The notes under the pieces are model-generated. The model was not told the origin of the DNA. It made no database searches and worked only from the letters and a program-made list of their open reading frames with translations. A program made the position numbers and the translations under genes. Of a stretch of DNA of 64,000 nt, positions 13,701 through 28,600 are shown piece by piece. This stretch comes from Tetrahymena thermophila SB210 (lineage: Eukaryota > Ciliophora > Oligohymenophorea > Hymenostomatida > Tetrahymenidae), in NCBI RefSeq assembly GCF_000189635.1, contig NW_002476347.1, forward strand, positions 17,832 through 81,831. Reading direction: 5' to 3'. Positions within the stretch are counted from its first letter, which is position 1, and each line of letters begins with the position of its first letter.

Positions 13701-16700
13701 TGAAAAACGATTCAAATTATACAAATACTTTAATAATTTAATCAGACTCTGAATAAAATAGTATTTTCTGGAATTAGATTAATGATTTTTAGAATAATAT
13801 ACAAAATCTTTAATTAAAACAAATGAATTTATCTATTTATAACTAAATTATCTTGAATAAAAACAGTTTTATGGACAACTTTTAAATGGTAAACATAAAT
13901 TTAAATTTAAATAATTCTTTGATTTTATCTAATTTTGAAAAGGTTGTAATTCAAAACATAACAATTAATAATACAATATTAAATGAATAATAAAATTAGA
14001 TAGCTATCACAAACTCTAAACTTGTTGTGATAGAAAATATTTTTATAAGCAATTTTAATTTTCAAAATGTTATGTTTAATATATCTAATAATACAAAAGT
14101 AATCATTAAATAAATTTAAATAATAAATATTACTTAAACAAACTTATTTTCACTTGTTAATAATAATGATGTATTGATATCAGACATATTCTTATAATAG
14201 TCTAATAATGTATCACTTTTTGAAATTCAGATATCTAATGTTTTGAATGCTTCAAATTTTTACATTAACAGTGTTTAATCTTCAATTATACTGAATATAT
14301 AGGGGACTTTCTTTTCTAGTATTTAATAATTTAATGTTAGTCAAAGTTAAACTATTTATTTTGTTAAAGTCTAACCGTTATCAAAGAATAATTTACAACT
14401 TTTATGCAATTAGCATGATGCTAAATATATTAACATTCAAGATTCCATAGATGTGTAAATCTATTTATAAGTAAACAATACAACAATATTTAATATGAAA
14501 ATTAATGAGCTTACTTTGTCTTAAAGCTTTATGACTATTTTTTCAACACAATCAACTATAGATACAATTTCTATAACTAAATCTAGTGTAAAGTCATCTT
14601 AAAATACTCCTAAATTGATAGAAATAGTGAATTTTTAAAATTCTATAATTAAAAATATTAGTTGTACTACTAATAAAATTCCCTTACTATATATGAGTTA
14701 ATAAGTTTCTGCAGGATATGTTCTTTTAGATTCTTCTAAATTTATGGATATCAACCTGCAAAATGATATTCCATTAATAAGTCTAGAAAACATTTTAATA
14801 GTTTAATTAAATTAACTTAATTTTAAAAATATTACTATATAATAAAACTTATAATCCTCTATTTTAGTAATATATTCTTGCAATTAAGTAAAAATTTCTG
14901 AGAGCTTATTTATCAGCAATAGTAATTAAAAAGGAAAAGGAGGTTCAATCCAAGCTATAGATAATTAGTTTGTAGATATTGAAAATTCTCTATTTATTTA
15001 AAATAAATGTTTGTCATTAAATGGAGGAGCTTTGTTCATAAGTAATAGTGTGTTTCAAGCAGAAGTTATGATATAAAATAGTATATTTGACTAAAATACT
15101 GCCATATATTCAACTGGTGGAGCTATTCATTTGGAAAACTCAAATTTGAAAATGTTTAATACTTCTATTTTTTCTAATGAAGCTGCTATTGGAGGAGGAG
15201 TTTTTTATTAATAGATTATTCCGGATTTTATATTAGATTTCTAAAAAGGAATAGTTTAAAGTAATAAAATTATAAATAATAAAGCTAAATTTTTTGGAAA
15301 AAATTTTGGTTCAACATTAAGAACCATAAAGGTAAATTTAGATAACATAAAAGTAAACAATCAAAGCTTAATTACTAAAAATAATAGCTTACTAGAAGTA
15401 ATATAATTGAAAAGTGGTAATTAAATATCATTTTAAAGAATTTAAATCCTTGATGAAGAAAATAACCCTGTCATTATTCCAAATTCAAAAGACTCATATT
15501 TAAATAAATATTGTAGCAGCGTTTAAGCATTAATTTAAGAAGTTAGTATTTCAGTTGAATGGGATTAAAATGACACTTAAATTTAATGTATTGGTCAGCT
15601 TTAAACAAATTAATTTATAAACAATGGTTTCTAATTGTATTTTTAAGTAATGTACAAACCATTAGGCAGTACAGTTTTAAAACTTGTATCTAATACAATT
15701 TCAGAGCTTTAAGATTCTAAGTAGCAGGTTTATATTAAATAAGGAAAACTTGAATAAGAAATCAATGTATAATTTTTAGGATGCTCTATTGGAGATGTAT
15801 TAATGCATTAAGAGAAGTCAATTATCTGTGAGTAATGCCCTGACGGTAAATATTCATTAAATCTTAATGATACAGCTTGCCAATAATGTCCAGATTCGGC
15901 TATTAAATGTATTGGTTCTAACATATATTTAAAAAATGGATATTGGAGAGAAAATGAATAGACAGATAATATTGTTTATTGTGATTTTAATCCAAATTCA
16001 TGCTAAGCTGAATCAAATCTATCAAAAGTAAATAATTAATTTTATATGATCTTTATTTAATAAAATAAATAGAGGGGATTATTTTTTCAAAATAAAATAT
16101 TTTGATTTTGTTAAAAAACATTTTTTTTAATTAAAAATTTTAATCATAATTTATCATAAATTAATAAACCCCCCTCCCCCCACTTGAATCATAAATAATA
16201 AAATCTAAATAAATCTTTTTCAAAATCCTAAATATCATGTGATATTTATTATCTTTTAAAATATATACTACAATTTCATTATTTATTTGATAAAAAATTA
16301 AAAAAAGATGAACTGCATTTAAGGTTATAAAGGTCCTATTTGCAAATCTTGTGATACTTATGGTGATGTATGGGATTATAGATATTCTTAATTATTTGAT
16401 GAAGGAAATTGCTACAGATGTAGTTAAAACATTTTATATATAGTAATTTAAAATCTGACCATATATTTATTTGCCTCTTTCTATGTATTTGGAATATTAA
16501 AAAAAATTATCTCTTCATTATAAGCAAAACTTGCAGGGTATTTTATCAATAAAGCAGATATTATTTACTTGGGTACGACAAGTAAGTACTTTTAAATATT
16601 TAATTTTTAATAATTTAATAAATTTAAAAAGTAACTGATAAAGATAAATCATAAATAGTTTCCAAGATTCTAACAGATCATCTCTAAATGTTATCTTTAC

Positions 16701-18231
16701 TTAAAACTCTTTAAATTAGTATCCCTTCATATTTTAGTACATCTATTGGATTATCTGGAAACCCTCTTAGAGTTACAAGTAAATCTTTTGATTGCATATT
16801 TTCTTAGTTTCCAAATTTACAACCCTTATGGTTTTATCAAACAATATGGTCTTTTTCTTTACCAGCTACTTTATTTATAATTTACTTAATAATTGGAGTT
16901 TTAATGTATGCATTTTAAAAAAATAAATCTGCTCTAAAATATTTAAATACAGCTACTATCTTTATGTATTTTTATTTTTTCCCTATGGTGATAACAACCT
17001 TAATCAGATCAATAAATTGCTTATAGATTGGAAACAAAAAGTACTTAGACATTGATGTTTCTATTGATTGCTATGATTCAACTTAACATAAGCCGTATAT
17101 CTTCTATTTTAGCTTACCACTATTAATTTTATGGGCACTATTTATTCCTCTACTTTTATTTTTAAAAATAAAAAACGGTAAAAAGAGAAAGTGGTCTATA
17201 TTTTTAGAAATTAGGTATTCTTTTATTTTTGCTGGTTATAAGTAAAGCTTCTTCTACTGGGAGTTTGGAAAACTCATTTATAAAGCATTATTCATTTTAA
17301 TTTCAATAGTATTTTAGCAAGATTTGATATTAAAGGTATATTTATTTAATTATTAATATAACACTTAACTAATTTATTTTATAAATTTTTTAAAATGTAG
17401 CTTAGTCTAATAAATGTTACTATTTTAGTAAAATACTACTTGCTTTTAAAGTTCTAACCATTTACAAGAACAAGTTTTAATTACTACTAATAGAAGTCTG
17501 TATTTTTAAGCGCTTTGTCTTTAAATGTATCTTCAATATAATTTAATCAATTAAATGGTTTAACAGCTTTGATACTAATATTACCCAATCTCTTGTTTAT
17601 CATACAACTTTTTTTAAATATAGTTTAAGTAAATATATCTAGTGAAGAAGAAAAAAGAAACTTCTTCTAAAAATGTCTTTATTATTTTAAATAAAAATAC
17701 CCATAAAGGTTTGAAAATATACAAATTGTAAGAAAATAAAGGTTCTAGTCTATAATTAAGTTGAAAAAAGTAAGAAATAAAATTTAAAAGCTTGCTATTT
17801 ATTTAAAGAATAATAAACTTTACTCATAAGAATCATTCTAATCTGTCTTTTAATTGAAAAAATCTCAAATTACTCCTTAAGGTTCTCCTCTAAGTTAATT
17901 TAGCAGATTTTAAGGTATTGATTCAAATTAAAGTAGGCTTTTTAAGAAAAAAGGAAAAAATATTAACTATTCATTGAATCTTAAAGATAAATGGAATTAC
18001 TATACAAGAGAATCTAAATAAAATGAACTAAGTATCACATCCTAAATAAAATATAATATTTGTTTAATTAATTAATTTTTAATAAAATAAATAGGTTCTA
18101 AAAATTATGAACATATTGGTAAATTCTAATTAACTACAGAGCTTACTAATGAATCAAGCAAAGATAACGAGAGAATGATGAATTCAAGCAGATAAAATGA
18201 AAATTTAAATATACTTTTTTCACCTAAGTGA
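7753..18231 (+). CDS. Giant multi-pass surface protein, type B (B2), intact
   Basis: Eight exons: 7753-8760, 8822-11113, 11168-11335, 11630-16027, 16308-16581, 16632-17335, 17401-18031, 18095-18231. They total 9612 nt (3203 aa) and end at TGA 18229-18231. The start is chosen because MQRIAYLLLFNLNLVIA is a good signal peptide directly before a Cys-rich segment (about residues 19-165, repeated C..C, furin-like). Residues about 170-1870 are beta-rich and perhaps propeller-like (inference). About 1870-2350 looks like a right-handed beta-helix with GGSI, GGALF, GGAIH and GGGVF turns. A GCC2/GCC3-like C.QCPDGKYSLN motif lies near 2556. Seven hydrophobic segments lie at about 2665, 2780, 2820, 2867, 2925, 2950 and 3001, followed by a polar tail of about 180 residues. 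Intron phases match the sister genes. It is probably a plasma-membrane receptor or adhesin of unknown ligand. Confidence 0.88.
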
Positions 18232-18591
18232 ATGTGAAGAAAATTTATATTTTATTTTGTTTTTAAGTTTAACATTTTACTTTTTTAATTAATTATTTTT
18301 CAATTTTCAAAATTTAAAAAATCAATTTTTTTATTTGAGGCAAAAATTAAAAATGATGCTTAATAAATGATAAGTAGGTATTTCTTTTTAAATTTAATAA
18401 AACTTCATTTATTTAAAGAGTTATTTGTTTTGAAAAGTATTTAAAAATATATTTTAAACAGAATAATATTTATAGTCGCTGTGAAAAAAATAAATTTAAA
18501 TTTTAAAAATATATAGATATCTAAATTGTAAATTTTAAATAAAAACTATTTGTTTTTATAAATATTTTAATACTTATATAAATTTTATAAT
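18232..18591. other. Spacer after B2, shared with the spacer after B5
   Basis: The spacer is AT-rich with no gene. Together with the fragment that follows, it is recognisably similar to 53264-53625 downstream of B5, so B2 and B5 were copied together with their 3' flank. Confidence 0.6.
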
Positions 18592-18858
18592 TCATATTAA
18601 TATAAAAATAATCGATGAATTAATAAATCCAAGTAATAGTGTAAGTGAATATATGGTGGTGTTTCCTTAATTAGTCAAGGAAGCATTGGCAACTGAAAAA
18701 GAAAATTACTAAGATATCTTTTTGTAGGTGATGCTAAGCCTTACAAATTTCTTCTTGAATGAGGTGCTTAAATTTACATAGTTAATTAAACTGTTGGGCT
18801 TGGGGGGTGTATAACTAAAGGTAATTAAACATGTATAGAATAATCAGTTGAACTCCAT
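18592..18858 (-). pseudogene. 3' fragment of the small surface-protein gene found whole at 53626-54939
   Basis: This matches the last roughly 267 bases of the minus-strand gene at 53626-54939, from its TGA up to the equivalent of position 53894. There similarity stops abruptly after GAACTCCAT. It has no 5' part. The frame is also shifted: a T run at about 18717-18721 is one base shorter than in the intact gene. It is a truncated duplicate whose right edge marks a duplication breakpoint. Confidence 0.8.
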
Positions 18859-19646
18859 TTTCAATTTAAATTTAGAAAATAACTTGCTAAAAAATATTGA
18901 TGCCTCATCACTAGGTTTTAGAAAGGCATCTAGCTGTAAATAATAATAATATTCTTTATCCTTTTACATAAAATATTTTTTAATAAAATAAGTAAATGAT
19001 AAATTTCCTCTTAAAAACATTATTTACAGTTTAATTTTATTTTTTCTTATTTATGGCTTACTAATTTTAAATTTTAAAATAATTTTCTGATAATTTAAAT
19101 TTAAAACTTGAATTTATAAATAAAAATTTTATATTTCTTTGTAAATGAAGCCTTTTAATTTTGAATATTCTATACAAATATAGCTAGAAGTAAGAATATT
19201 ATTAAAAAGAAAAATTTATTGATTAAAGCTTATAAAATTTAATATTTTTATTATAACCAAAAAATATTATTATATAGATTAGATTAAGATAATTAGATGA
19301 ATGAAATAAAAAAAATTTTTTAATCCATAAAAACTATAATAAAATATAATTTTATATTATAATTTAAATTTATATTAGTTTTGTTAGAAAGGTTAAGTAT
19401 GAATGATATATTAATTTAAATTAAGTCTTTTCTAAAATTTTTAAAAATGTTTGTTGATATTATTAATCTTATTCTGAAAGGAAAAAAAAAATAAAGAGAG
19501 CGAGAAATTGAATTTTATTTCTTTACTTATAAAAGTTGTTTGTTAGTAATTTTTTTATTTATTTTAAATTCTCTCTTTATAAAAATAGTTAATTATTTTT
19601 AATTTAATAAAAATAAACAAAAAAATCAAATTGTTTTTATTTTAAA
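18859..19646. other. AT-rich intergenic region before A3
   Basis: No credible coding frame under the ciliate code and no tRNA-like fold was seen. The stretch at 18859-18945 is less AT-rich and does not match the full-length surface gene, so it is whatever lay beyond the duplication breakpoint. The remainder presumably contains the A3 promoter, but no motif is recognised. Confidence 0.45.
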
Positions 19647-22600
19647 ATGGTCTTTTTAATTAAAATTACAATTATTTTTAGTTTACTTAAAGCTGTATTA
19701 TCGTAATGCAATAGTAACTAAATATTTAATACTATTAATTAAGAGTGCCTTTAATGTTCAGCTTATTGTTAAAGTTGCTTTAACTAGAGTGAAAATTCAT
19801 GCATCGATTGCTAACAACCCTATTTCAAAAGCTCACTAAATAGTTCTACTTGTGTGTAAAATTGCTAAAATGGTGAAATTTTTTTAGAAAATAAATAATG
19901 CGTGCAGTGTAATGTTTAAGGTTGTACATTATGTGATCAAAATTAAATATGTCTTAAATGTGAGGCAAACTTAAGCTTAGACATTTCGTTAAATTAATGC
20001 ATTCTTAAAAATAACATTTGTAAAGAATAATAATTCATTTAAGCTCCATTCACTAAAAATGAGTGCTTCTAGAGTTGTCCTTCATCCTATTACCAAAATT
20101 TCTAAACCTAAATATGTGAAAAAATGCTTTAATGCATTTAAATCGATAATAGTTTGAGGTCACTTGATGATAGGGTATTATAGATAGAGTATATAAGCAA
20201 TAACTAATATTTAGTTAGAGCTAACTAATGCAATTTTGCTCTAGTAAATCAAGATTGGAACATAATCAATTTGTAAATTTTATAAAATATGTAAGATTAC
20301 AAAGGTTAATATATGATAAATGGCTAAGAATAGTTTCAAAAGAGCTTTATTATTAGATAATATGGAGGTTGTACTGCAGGAAATACTCTGATCCTTATGA
20401 ACTTTACTAATTTATAAATCTTATTTTAATAGGCAGATATGGATTAAGATTATTTTATCTTATTTGTTGACTAAGAAAATCAAATAGTTTTCTTGAAGTC
20501 TAATTAATATAAGGACATATAATGGTTTGATGTTGTCACATTAAAATTCTAAAAAATAAAGTTTGATTATAGTGTATTAGCTATTTTCAAAATGCAATAG
20601 AACGGAAAAATAATTTATAATTTTTAAATAAGTTATGCTCAAATCTAGGTAAAATTCAATCATATTTTTTACAAAAAGAGTTGATATAAGGGAGGGGCAA
20701 CAATTAAATGGGCTAATAAAAATAAAATAATTTTTAAAAGATTTAAATATGTTGTTTGAAAAACTGTATTAATATTTTAATTTTTTGCCTACTCCCTTAA
20801 AATTTTTAAAGGATAAATAGGATCATAATTATTTTTATATTTCTAACTAATAAATTCAACAATATTAAATTAATTGTAAAATTTTATTTCATAAAAAGTT
20901 AGGTTTTCTTGAGGATGATAGATCTTTAAGACTATAGGATACCAAAATATAGCTATCGCCTATTTAATTAATATAATATACCTATTAAATTCAAGATTAT
21001 TTAATAACGTATAGTGAATCTTTAGAATATCATTATATAAATAAGTTAGTTTTTTCAAGCTAATTTGATCTTCAAATAATATAGTTAGAAAAATTAGATT
21101 TGTTTTAATACGAAATATACTTTAGTAAAATTTTTAATTTAATTATCTAATACAATTCAGTAGATTATTAAATAGAATTACTTTCTTTAGGAGGGTAAAG
21201 CAATCAAGTTAGTTAAAGTATGAATATAACAGTAAATTCATTAATTTAATTTTAAGTCTATGAAAGCGAAGAATAAAACTTAACAATAGCTATTTTTATT
21301 GCTAATAATTTATAAATTCTGAATATAAATAAATGCCTAAACTTTACTTAAGGAAGTCAAGTTTAAAATATAATCTAAACAATTGATTCTCCATTTATAA
21401 CAAATCAATCTACAATAACAAATGTGCTTTTTCTGCAAAATTAAATGATTGATATTTTTTTAAGCTAAATTATATAAAATAATGAACAAAATTATTAGCA
21501 AATAAGACTTAGATATAATCTTTAAAGTGAAGAATATTAAATAAAATACCTAGATCCTTACAAATATCAATAACTTTATTATATAGATAACGATCTTTAA
21601 CCATAATTAATGATGTTTAACTTAAACGCTACATCTCAATAAGGCCAATTTTATATTTACAATTAGCTTTAAATGCAATTTTTTTAGGGTTTAGGAGTTT
21701 AATAGGTAAATTTAAGATTAACTAATTTATAAAATACTCATAAAATTTTAACAAGGTTATTTTTTTTACAATTATAAGATGATGCTTAAGCTTACGATAG
21801 ACTAGATTTAGTAAATGGTTAATACTTATTGTTAAGCAAAATAAATTCAGAATAAATTGTTGAAGAATAAATAATCGATCTTTCTATTTAATAAAATATT
21901 ATTTTTTATACCTATAGCTATGATTATTATTTAAGCTAATATTACTTTATTGAGAAAAGGAAATTGCTAATCCTTTAAAATATATCTAAGATATATTCTT
22001 TAATCAGTTAATCTGATATTATAAGCAATCCTTCAAAATATTATTTTTCTTTAGATAATTTTGTAATAATAAATGATGATTAATTAGTTTATTAAACATA
22101 AAATATATAAAAGGAAGTAATTCTAATGTTACTAGATTTTTAATCGATGGAATTTTCATAGCTCTATAATTTTGGTAAAAAAAATTTTATAAGCTTTTGG
22201 ACAATTAATAATTCTATTTATCCTTTATTAGTTTAAAATGATATTATTTATTTAGTATCAAAAAAGATTTATTGCTAGCCATTTTCTCTGAGTAATAAAT
22301 AATTATTATATCAAAAAACAAAGCTATCGAACATTTTAATTACAACCCCTTCTTTGGTATATCAAAAAACAAGTGAGATTTTTTTATTTTATCTCTCAAC
22401 TATCTACATATTTTAGTTTAATTTATAGTAAAAAAACCAGATTAATTTTGGAATATAATATCCTATGCTTGGTGATCAAAGTTTAAATTTAATTTATAAC
22501 GAAAGATATATTTTTTACTATGACCACAATTATTTCATAAAATTTGATATGGAATCTAAGTAATTAAATATGATAAATATTGGAATAAATTTAAATTAAA

Positions 22601-25600
22601 CTAGTATTTTGAAAAATAGCTTCATTATTATAGACAGCGCTAAATATATAAAATAATCAAAAGTTATAATAGACACAGAAAATATGATAATAATTAAGAC
22701 TTAATAAGAAATTAATAATTATTTAGGAAATACAATTGCTGGCGATGGTACATCTGTTCATTGCTTTTCATCTTAAAATGGAATATATTGGCATTTAAAT
22801 TTGTTTAATGAGCCATTCAACGTTTATAACATTTCTGTACATTAAGTAATATAAGATAGTTTTCTTGAGATAAATAATAAAATTGCTATTTATGATTTTA
22901 ACACAAACTATTTAATGATATTTGATATTTTAAAGCAACCTCAAGAAAATTTATCTATAAAATTTAATCAAGAGTTTAATTTATCAATAAAAATTGTAGA
23001 TTGGAATATAGGTACATTTTTTTGGATTAAAAATATGACTTTATATCTAGAAGATCAACTAAATAATTAAACATCAAAAGTGATCTCTCTATTAGATTCA
23101 TAAATTATTGATTATAAATATTGCTTTAGTTAGTAAGTAATTGTTGCTAAAACTTAAAAATTAAATATTTACATTATAAAAGTAAATATTTTTCATTTTA
23201 GTTTTAAATTAATTAACATAATTTTAAAAATAAATAGATCTAAAATAACTAGAAATTTCAAATCTCCTATTTTTACCCTTTAGAATATTAAGACATTCTT
23301 TTTTATCTAATGTGTGATTAAAATCTAGTAGTAATTTACTTTCCTTCATTGTAAATATATGATTTACTTACAGGAAAACTATCAAATGACTTCACTGATG
23401 TAAATTTAATTGATTTCATTTTATTTGTCTCTAATTAATTACTTGATAAAATCTAATGATTATTATTAGTATTTATATTTTAAAATGTTTAAATGAATAA
23501 AAAACGTTTACTCATATATTAACACCCATTTTTAATAAAAGTAATTTGTCAAAAATTGATAAACTTTAGTTTAAATAATACTTTAAAAAAAATAAGACTG
23601 TAAGTCTTCATAAATTTTGGCCAAAAAAATTTTTTTTTTAATTTTAAATAAAGCCAACTACAATTGGGTGCCCAATAAAGATTTTTAAAAACTAGTGTCC
23701 AATAAAAATATTAAGGACATGGTGTCTAATAAAGATGACTTGTCCCAATTTATTTGATAATATAGTTTAATGAGTAATTTATTTTTAATTTTGTAAATAT
23801 TATTTATTAAAAAAAAGCAAGACAATTTTGGATTAATTTCTAATGATCTTTAGAGTATACCATTAATAGATAAAAATAATTAATTGATAGTTTATTTTTA
23901 TCAACCATATAACAACTATTTTTAATTTAATAAAACATAAAGTAACAATTTTATTTTCGATTACAGATTAAATAGTACAGTATTATTTTGGGATGTAGAT
24001 GAAAAAATATTAATAGGATTAACTGGAACTATAAAATAATTAAATATTATTAATATCGCTGATATTAATTAATTAGTAACTTATGAAACTGTAAGCTAAT
24101 TTGCAAAAGAAATGATATTCTACTATTAAGAATAAAAAAGTTTAATTATTGTAGATTAAACTCCTATTTTATACTTATATAATTATTAATCTAGTGCTAT
24201 TTAAATTCAAAAGATAGAAATAAACAATATTTAAGGAATGTTAATTGATCAAAATAAAAAAATGATATTTATTTACTCTGATGTTTTTATTTCAACTTAT
24301 TCATTCCCATCATTTTAATTTCAAGAGACTATTTCTTTATAATAATATGGAAGTTCTTCTATTCAAAAAATATTTTTGTAATAAAAATAATCTATCCTTT
24401 ACGTACTAACGAAAGACTTTATTATAGCCTATGATTTAACAGAAATTCTTTATGCAACTGAGATGAATTTACTTTAGTATCAAAATGTATAATATGTTTT
24501 TCTTAGTCCTGAATATTAGGTTTATTCTAGCATTTTAAATTATTCTTTAAATCTTTATTTAAATTCGAAATTAGTAGATACTTTGTTATTAGATCCACCA
24601 AATCAAAATATTTATCCTTATTTTACTTAGCCTATTTTGGTAAAATAGAGTTAATTTATTTACATTTAATAAAAAAGTATTAATGTAATATATTTTGACT
24701 TAGAAAATTAAAAATTGATTATAAAATTTAAAATACTTCTGATAAATGTTCCTGGTAACTATTTTTATGATAATATAAGGAATTAAATATTTTTACTTTA
24801 TGAATAAAACTATTTGCTTAACTAAATTGATTTTAAAGTTGATGCACCAGTAGAAAATTACTAAACTAATTTCTAATAAGGAGATATTTCACTGTCTCTA
24901 ATTTGTAATGATTTCATATTGCTCCCAGCTTCTAATAAATTATAAATTTACAATTATATTTTATAATAGCATACATAAATCACTCTATTAAATTATTAAT
25001 AAATTTAGTTTACATTCAAGCTCTTAAAAAAATAATTTGAAGATTATTAAAATTCTTGGTGGAATATTCCTTTTGAATATGAAGAAAGATATAATACAAA
25101 TGATTTTTATGAATAAGAATAGCCAATGATATGCATAGTTATTACTAATGAATAAAATCAATATTTGATATAAATTATAGATGTTTTATAAGTTAAAGTA
25201 ACTTAAAGTTAAACTTTATAATATTATAAAATAAGCAACATTGTTAATGATCCTTTTAGACAGTTGCTATATGTTATTAATAATGTTGGAACTACTTAGA
25301 TATTCAATTATTCACTGAATTAGATAGGAACTCTAATAAACCCATGCCTAAAATAAGCTATAATTTCTTACGATTTTAATTTTATCTATTCTATCTGCCC
25401 TAATGATGTGATTATATATAACGGATTAAACTTTATACAACAATTTCCTACAATTAATTAAGGTTTTAGAGAGATAACAAAATTTATTAATGTTTAAAAT
25501 ACTAGTTATTTTATAGTGGTTTAAAAAGAGTTAGTTTCTATTATAAAAGTAGATTATAAGAATAATTATGAGCTAATTTAAGAAATAGAATAAAAATATT

Positions 25601-28600
25601 CTATTGTCTCAAAAGTACAAACAGCATAATTCTAAAATTTTGTTTATTTGAATTTAACTCTTTCCTCATATGGAGGTATAATTCATTCTACAATACCCTT
25701 ATATTCTAATTCAAATGATAAAAAATATTGCTTTATTAACATTTAATAGAAAAACAGAGAACTAGAGTATATTTATACATAAATCTCTTTAAATTAAATA
25801 AATTAAGTGCTTATAAATAGTAATTAAATACTCTCCTAAATTTAAATCGACTATTAAGATTAACAATATATCGAAGAAGTATATCTTAGCTAGTTAGAAA
25901 AAGCATCATTTAATTATGATCATGATTTAAACATAATTTTATAATCAAATTAAGAACAAAACAATATTTTTTGGTATAATAGTATAGGAAACCCATTTTA
26001 ATACATAATTAATTTAATTATTAGATAAATGAGTCTATTTATTATTGATAAAATATAATTAAATTAAAATAAAGAAATTAAACATTTTCAGATGGTAAAT
26101 GTGACTCTGTATATTGGGAACTAATTATATTTATCAAATTTTGAAAGTGTATTATTACAAAATATACAATTTTACAAAAGTTAAGGTAATAATTCAATAA
26201 TAATAGAAAATTGCTAACTTGTAGTAATAGAAAACCTGTAAATAGATAATCTTCAGAGCTAAAATATGTTATTTACTTTAAATAATAACATTCATGTTAT
26301 TTTAAGATAGGTTTACGTTGAAAACTCAAATTAAAATAATATATTTTATTTATAAAACAACTATATGGTTGAAATAGAAGACATATTCATAGAATAATCA
26401 AATTATCTTAATATATTTTAAGTTATCCTAGGAAATAGTTTGAATATTAATAATATTTAAATCAGTAATGGTTAAAATTCAAGAATATTATAAATTCTTG
26501 GTACTGTTGATGTAAATATATAAAAAATCCAAGTAAATGAAAGCAATTTAATAAAATTAATAGAAATTAACTCATTTTACATACAAAACCAAAAATTTTT
26601 ACAAATATAAAATGAAATTAGAAATTTAAAAATATTTAATTCAACAGATGTTTTTTTATAAATTGATTGTGGAGCATCTAGTATTTATGATCTTTAATTT
26701 ATTTAATTAAATTATACCTTAAATTATTGTATTTCTTTAAGAACAGATGATTTAATTATGGATAATATTACAGTCAAAAATTCCTAATCAAACTCGCCAG
26801 GTTTTATATAAATTTTTATGTTTAATAATTGCAAAATATAAAATATTTACAGCTTTAGTAATGATTTACAATTTATTTATTTGATGAATTAGAATTAAGG
26901 TGGATTTGCTTATATATTAAACTCTAAATTTATTAACTGTAATCTATAATAGAATGATTATTTAATCTATTTAATAAGTTTAGATAACATATTTTTAGAT
27001 TAAATTTAAATAAAAGATAATTTATTTAATAGTACTGATCGATCATCTGCTTTACTTATAATGGAATCCTAAACAATAACTCTCACTAATTTTTAAGTAA
27101 AAAATAATACTAATATGATGGGAGCTGGGGGTTCAATTTATGTTTTTGAAAGCGTAAATATAACTATAAAAAATAGTATTTTTATTTAGAATAAGTGCTT
27201 ATATTTTTAAGGTGGAGCTTTATTTATTTCTAGTTCTAACTTTTAGAGCTAACTAAATATTTATGATTCAATATTTTTATAAAATTAAGCTCTTGTTTCA
27301 ACTGGAGGAGCAATAAGTGTTTAAAATACAAATATTATTATGAAAAATACAGAAATTTCATAGAATAGAGCTTCTATAGGTGGAGGCGTTTATTATGAAT
27401 AAGTTATACCATAATTTATTTTAGACCTTAAATAGGTGTTAAAAAACAACGATAATAATAATAATAATAATACAATATAAAATAATTAAGCTCACATATA
27501 TGGTAATAATTTTGGGTCTTCTTTAAGAAAAATTAGTATTAACATTAAGAGTATTTAAATTCCAAAAGAAAGTGCTATTGAATAAGAAATGGATAATATT
27601 AAAATAAGTCTATTCAAGAGTGGATAGATAATTTCATTTAATAAAATCTAATTACTAGATGAAGAAGATAATCCTATTTTTATTCCTAAAATTGGAGAAT
27701 CAGATTTCAATAAATTAACTTAAGATATATAATCTCTAATTAAATAAATTATTATTTCTTTGAGATGGGATCAATAAAATTATTAAATATAGCTCTAAGG
27801 ATAACTTTAATCATAAGAATTTATAAATGGTGGATTCAATTTGAATGCATAAATTATGTATTAACCATAAAAAAATATGGTTCTCTAAATTGTTTCAAAC
27901 ACATTTCAATAACTTTAAGATCCAAAGGGAAATATTGTAATTTAAGGTGGATAGTTTTTGCAAAATATAACTATTGACTTTGTAAGTTGTTCTACTGGAG
28001 AAATTCAAAAGGATTAAGGTAATTCTATTGTGTGTGATTAATGTCCTGATGGAAAATACTCTTTAAATACAGCAGATACAGATTGCTAGTAATGCCCGAT
28101 AGTTGCAATTTCATGCTATGGTTCAGTGATTAATTTAAAGAATGGTTACTGGAGGGAAAGTGAGATGACAGACCAAATAGCTTATTGCTAGTATAATCCA
28201 ATATCGTGCTAGTCTTAATCGAAAAACTCAAAGGTAACATAAAAATAATAATTCATCAATTAAATTATAAAATATTAATAAATATGAAAACTATTAAATT
28301 TAAATATAATTAAAAAATGTTTTATCGTTTTCATTTACTTTTTCAAATTAATTTTTAAAAATATAAATAATATAAAGTATGGTTGTATTGAAGGTTACGT
28401 AGGTACTCTTTGCTAATCTTGTGATATATATGGAGTAGTTTGGAAATAACGATACTCTGAAATATTTAAACCAGGGAAATGCTATATATGTGAAGAAAAT
28501 GCATTACTTATCTTTGTCCAAAATTTAATAATATTTTTGCTAATTTCTACATATATTTTCTATATTTTAAAAAATATAATTTCAAAACTTTAATCAAAGC

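Noticed and set aside
27765-27977. Plus-strand frame starting MGSIKLLN.
   Set aside because: It is out of frame with A3 exon 4, which reads through here with TAA/TAG as Gln and matches A1.
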